Shown: piece after piece, positions 61,746 through 64,000 of the stretch
How positions within the stretch are numbered: the first letter of the stretch is position 1
How the letters are laid out: every line of letters begins with the position of its first letter
Assembly (NCBI GenBank): GCA_046153685.1
Contig: JBJXGH010000037.1
Span: 40,082 to 104,081, forward strand
Reading direction: 5' to 3'
DNA from: CAMAPP01 sp046153685
Lineage (GTDB): Bacteria > Pseudomonadota > Alphaproteobacteria > CADEGL01
DNA: 64,000 nucleotides
Notes under the pieces: model-generated
What the model was told of the DNA's origin: nothing
Seen by the model: only the letters and a program-made list of their open reading frames with translations
The model's database searches: none
Position numbers and translations under genes: made by a program

Positions 61746-63125
61746 ATGTCAGTGTCCGAGACCAAGAAATCGGTCGCCGCGGCTCAGACCGGGGGGCATA
61801 TCGTCGCCCGGTTTGGCGCCGAACTCGCGCGAATCCCCGAGGCGCGCTGGTATGGGCGCGTCTCGACCGTGCTTGGTCTCTTGGTCGAGGTCGCGGGCGC
61901 CGATCACGAGCTCACGCTCGGCGGGCGCTGCCATGTTGCGACGCGCGACGGCCGGCAGATTGAATGCGAGGTTATCGGCTTTCGCCAGGGTCGCGCGCTT
62001 CTCATGCCGTTTGGCACGCTCGCGGGGACGGGTGTCGGATGCAAGGCCGAGGTCGGCAGCGCCGATCCGGCGATCTACCCGACCCCTGCTTGGCTCGGCC
62101 GGGTCATCGACGGGCGGGGCGAAGCCATCGACGGCAAGGGGCCGTTGCCCCAGGGCGATGTCGCTTGCTCCATTCGACGCGAGCCGCCGCCCGCGCACGC
62201 GCGCGGTCGCGTCGGCGGCAAGTTGGATCTGGGCGTGCGTGCCATGAATGCTTTCCTGACCTGTTGTCGCGGGCAGCGCATGGGCATCTTCGCGGGCTCG
62301 GGGGTGGGTAAATCGACCATGCTGTCCATGTTCGCGCGCTACACGGCATCTGACGTAGCGGTCATCGGCCTGATTGGCGAGCGCGGGCGCGAAGTGCAGG
62401 AATTCATTGAGGACGAGCTCGGTCCGGAGGGCTTGGCGCGCAGCATCGTGGTTGTCGCAACCTCGGACGAGGCGCCGCTGTTGCGCCGGCAGGCGGCCTA
62501 TATGACGCTCGCCGTCTCCGAATATTTCCGCGATCGCGGCCTGGACGTGCTGTGTCTCATGGACAGCGTCACGCGCTTTGCCATGGCTCAGCGCGAAATC
62601 GGCCTGTCTGCGGGCGAGCCGCCGACCGCGAAGGGCTATACGCCGACGGTATTCTCGGAATTGCCGCGTCTGCTGGAGCGCGCGGGGCCAGGCGTTGCGG
62701 GCACTGGCAGCATCACCGGCCTATTCACCGTCCTGGTCGAGGGCGACGATCACAACGAGCCCGTGGCCGATGCGGTGCGCGGCATCCTCGATGGCCATGT
62801 CGTACTTGATCGCGCGATCGCCGAACGCGGGCGCTACCCCGCGATCGACGTGCTGCGCAGCATTTCCCGCGTCATGCCGGCGTGCAATACGGACGAAGAG
62901 AACGCCGTCGTCGCTCGCGCCCGTTCGTTGCTCGCGCGCTACGAGGACATGGCGGAGCTGATTCGACTGGGCGCCTACAAGCGTGGGACCGATCCTGAAA
63001 TCGACGAGGCGATCGGCTTATATCCGGCGATCGAGACCTTCCTCGCCCAGGGCAAGACCGAGCGCGGTGATCTGGCTGGGGGATATGCCCTGCTCGCAGC
63101 GGCCATCGCGGGTGAGATTGCGTGA
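61746..63125 (+). CDS. fliI: Flagellum-specific ATPase FliI
   Basis: 459-residue hexameric ATPase of the flagellar type III export gate. Walker A is AGSGVGKST at 183-191, Walker B is VLCLMDSVTRFA; the export-ATPase features GLIGERGREVQEF and GSITGLFTVLVEGDDHNEPV are present. ATG at 61746. The stop overlaps fliJ by four bases. Divergent from ctrA, a common arrangement in alphaproteobacteria. Confidence 0.96.
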   Translation: MSVSETKKSVAAAQTGGHIVARFGAELARIPEARWYGRVSTVLGLLVEVAGADHELTLGGRCHVATRDGRQIECEVIGFRQGRALLMPFGTLAGTGVGCKAEVGSADPAIYPTPAWLGRVIDGRGEAIDGKGPLPQGDVACSIRREPPPAHARGRVGGKLDLGVRAMNAFLTCCRGQRMGIFAGSGVGKSTMLSMFARYTASDVAVIGLIGERGREVQEFIEDELGPEGLARSIVVVATSDEAPLLRRQAAYMTLAVSEYFRDRGLDVLCLMDSVTRFAMAQREIGLSAGEPPTAKGYTPTVFSELPRLLERAGPGVAGTGSITGLFTVLVEGDDHNEPVADAVRGILDGHVVLDRAIAERGRYPAIDVLRSISRVMPACNTDEENAVVARARSLLARYEDMAELIRLGAYKRGTDPEIDEAIGLYPAIETFLAQGKTERGDLAGGYALLAAAIAGEIA

Positions 63126-63538
63126 AAAAACTTGGAACGCTCATCCGGCTGCATCGCTGGAACGTCGATCAAGCACGGCGCAAATTGGCCGATCTCGAAA
63201 AGCTTGCCGCCGATTTGCGCGCGCGCGCGGCCGCACTCGAGGTCGAGATGGCATCGGAACGGCGCGTGGCCGGGACTGGTTTTGATGCCGGACGCCATTA
63301 CGGCGCCTATGCGGCGGCCGCAATCGAACGCCGCAGCCGCTTGTCGGGCTCGCTGGCCGATCTCGAGACCGAAATGGCACGCGCGCGCGACGAGCTCGCC
63401 GGCGCGTTCGAGGAGTTGAAGCGTTTTGAAATCACGGCCGAGCGGCGCACGCGCGAGGAAACGGCGATTTCGAACCGTCTTGCGCAGAAGAATCTCGACG
63501 ACGTGGCCATCCTGCGTCACCGCCGCGGGGCAGCCTAG
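63122..63538 (+). CDS. fliJ: Flagellar export protein FliJ
   Basis: 138-residue all-helical coiled-coil protein that works with FliI as the stalk-like part of the export ATPase. Sequence is heptad-patterned and charge-rich from end to end (LIRLHRWNVDQARRKLADLE). GTG at 63122 overlaps the fliI stop (GTGA), so it is translationally coupled. Assigned by position and coiled-coil character as well as by sequence. Confidence 0.88.
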   Translation: MKKLGTLIRLHRWNVDQARRKLADLEKLAADLRARAAALEVEMASERRVAGTGFDAGRHYGAYAAAAIERRSRLSGSLADLETEMARARDELAGAFEELKRFEITAERRTREETAISNRLAQKNLDDVAILRHRRGAA

Positions 63539-63605
63539 GCCTCGCGAGGGTTTGCTCGGCCTCAAGGTCGGCTGCGGGCTCGCGTGGGCCCGGCGATCGG
63601 GCGGC

Positions 63606-64000
63606 TCAGATGATAAGGCCCGGGCTCGGCGCCGGGGTGGCCAGACTCGCCAAGTCCGGGCGATGCTGGATTGCGAGCGCGCCCGCGAGCGCGAGCGCGG
63701 AACGGCTTGCAGTAAAAATCGCGGTCAATTCGCGGCGCATGGCGAGCGGAATTTCCCGCGCGGTGCGCAAGGCGAGATCGAGTCGCTTGGGCCGCGCCAG
63801 GCCGTCGATTTGTAAGCTGCCATACGGGCTGTCGTCGAGCTCGACGGCAAAGCGCGCGCCGTCGTCCTGGGCGCGCTCGGGGGAGGCCGGGCGCATGAAA
63901 ATCCGCATCAAGCGCGCGCCGTCGCCGGCCGCGAACGGCACCAATGCGAGCTTCCAGCCGTCATGCTCGGCCGAGCGCGCCAGGCGGTTGAGGTCGCGCC
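63606..64000 (-). CDS. C-terminal part of a hypothetical protein, 5' end beyond window
   Basis: The minus-strand frame is open from the window edge to a stop at 63606, about 131 residues. It reads ARSAEHDGWKLALVPFAAGD, then RFAVELDDSPYGSLQIDGLA and RPKRLDLALRTAREIPLAMR. A mix of beta-strands and a final helix, placed tail-to-tail with fliJ, could fit a FliK-type hook-length protein, but I cannot confirm the family. No start codon is given because the gene continues outside. Confidence 0.55.
   Translation of the reverse strand, partial: RDLNRLARSAEHDGWKLALVPFAAGDGARLMRIFMRPASPERAQDDGARFAVELDDSPYGSLQIDGLARPKRLDLALRTAREIPLAMRRELTAIFTASRSALALAGALAIQHRPDLASLATPAPSPGLII

Overview
This window is GC-rich chromosomal DNA from an alphaproteobacterium, most likely Rhodospirillales-like. 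The evidence is the order chpT-cheA-cheW-cheY-cheB-cheR next to ctrA and fliI-fliJ, an F1-ATPase zeta-inhibitor (DUF1476) gene beside purine genes, purS-type purine synthesis, and a tRNA gene with an encoded CCA end. I see no insertion sequence, prophage, CRISPR array or plasmid gene. Genes are tightly packed, with many 1-4 base overlaps.

Layout. (1) 1-6495: purine synthesis (purB, then purC-purS-purQ-purL on the minus strand; purL runs off the left edge), with an NRDE-family gene and the zeta-inhibitor gene between. (2) 6666-13028: a 3-hydroxyacyl-CoA dehydrogenase-like protein with a histone-H1-like basic tail, then a minus-strand run sfsA, map, two tandem FAD oxidoreductases and radC. (3) 13118-20250: an OmpA-like lipoprotein with a clear terminator, a CinA-type molybdopterin-binding protein, a CHASE2 adenylate cyclase coupled to an exported protein, tRNA-Leu(UAA), an HdeD-like membrane protein and a double universal stress protein. 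(4) 20361-39947: a large catabolic stretch with an aldo/keto reductase, two tandem 679-residue N-methylproline-demethylase-like flavoproteins, a class IV aminotransferase, a ProC-like reductase, acyl-CoA dehydrogenase, a DapA-family lyase, ADP-forming acyl-CoA synthetase, enoyl-CoA hydratase, two-subunit and CaiB-type CoA transferases, MaoC, SapC, SDR and AMP-forming acyl-CoA ligase. (5) 40054-49246: Sel1 protein, AbrB-type permease, aspartoacylase-like deacylase, ArgE-like deacetylase, NAD kinase, small exported proteins and a membrane-anchored Sel1/ankyrin protein. (6) 49248-53882: moaA, mobA, a Rieske oxygenase and two SDRs. (7) 54198-63538: chpT, the chemotaxis operon, ctrA, fliI and fliJ, then the 3' end of an unknown gene at the right edge.

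Two things stand out. The CheA kinase carries a complete truncated-haemoglobin domain, with proximal His, B10 Tyr and CD1 Phe conserved, between its HPt and dimerisation domains. This would let haem-bound oxygen or another gas act directly on the chemotaxis kinase; no receptor gene lies in the cluster. Second, ctrA has a single in-frame amber codon at codon 38, just before the phospho-acceptor Asp51, while the rest of the gene and its partner chpT are intact.

A third, quieter pattern is short duplications at gene ends: sfsA, radC, the stress protein, the ProC-like gene and the CaiB-type gene each have a copy of their last codons, with or near the stop, repeated just downstream.
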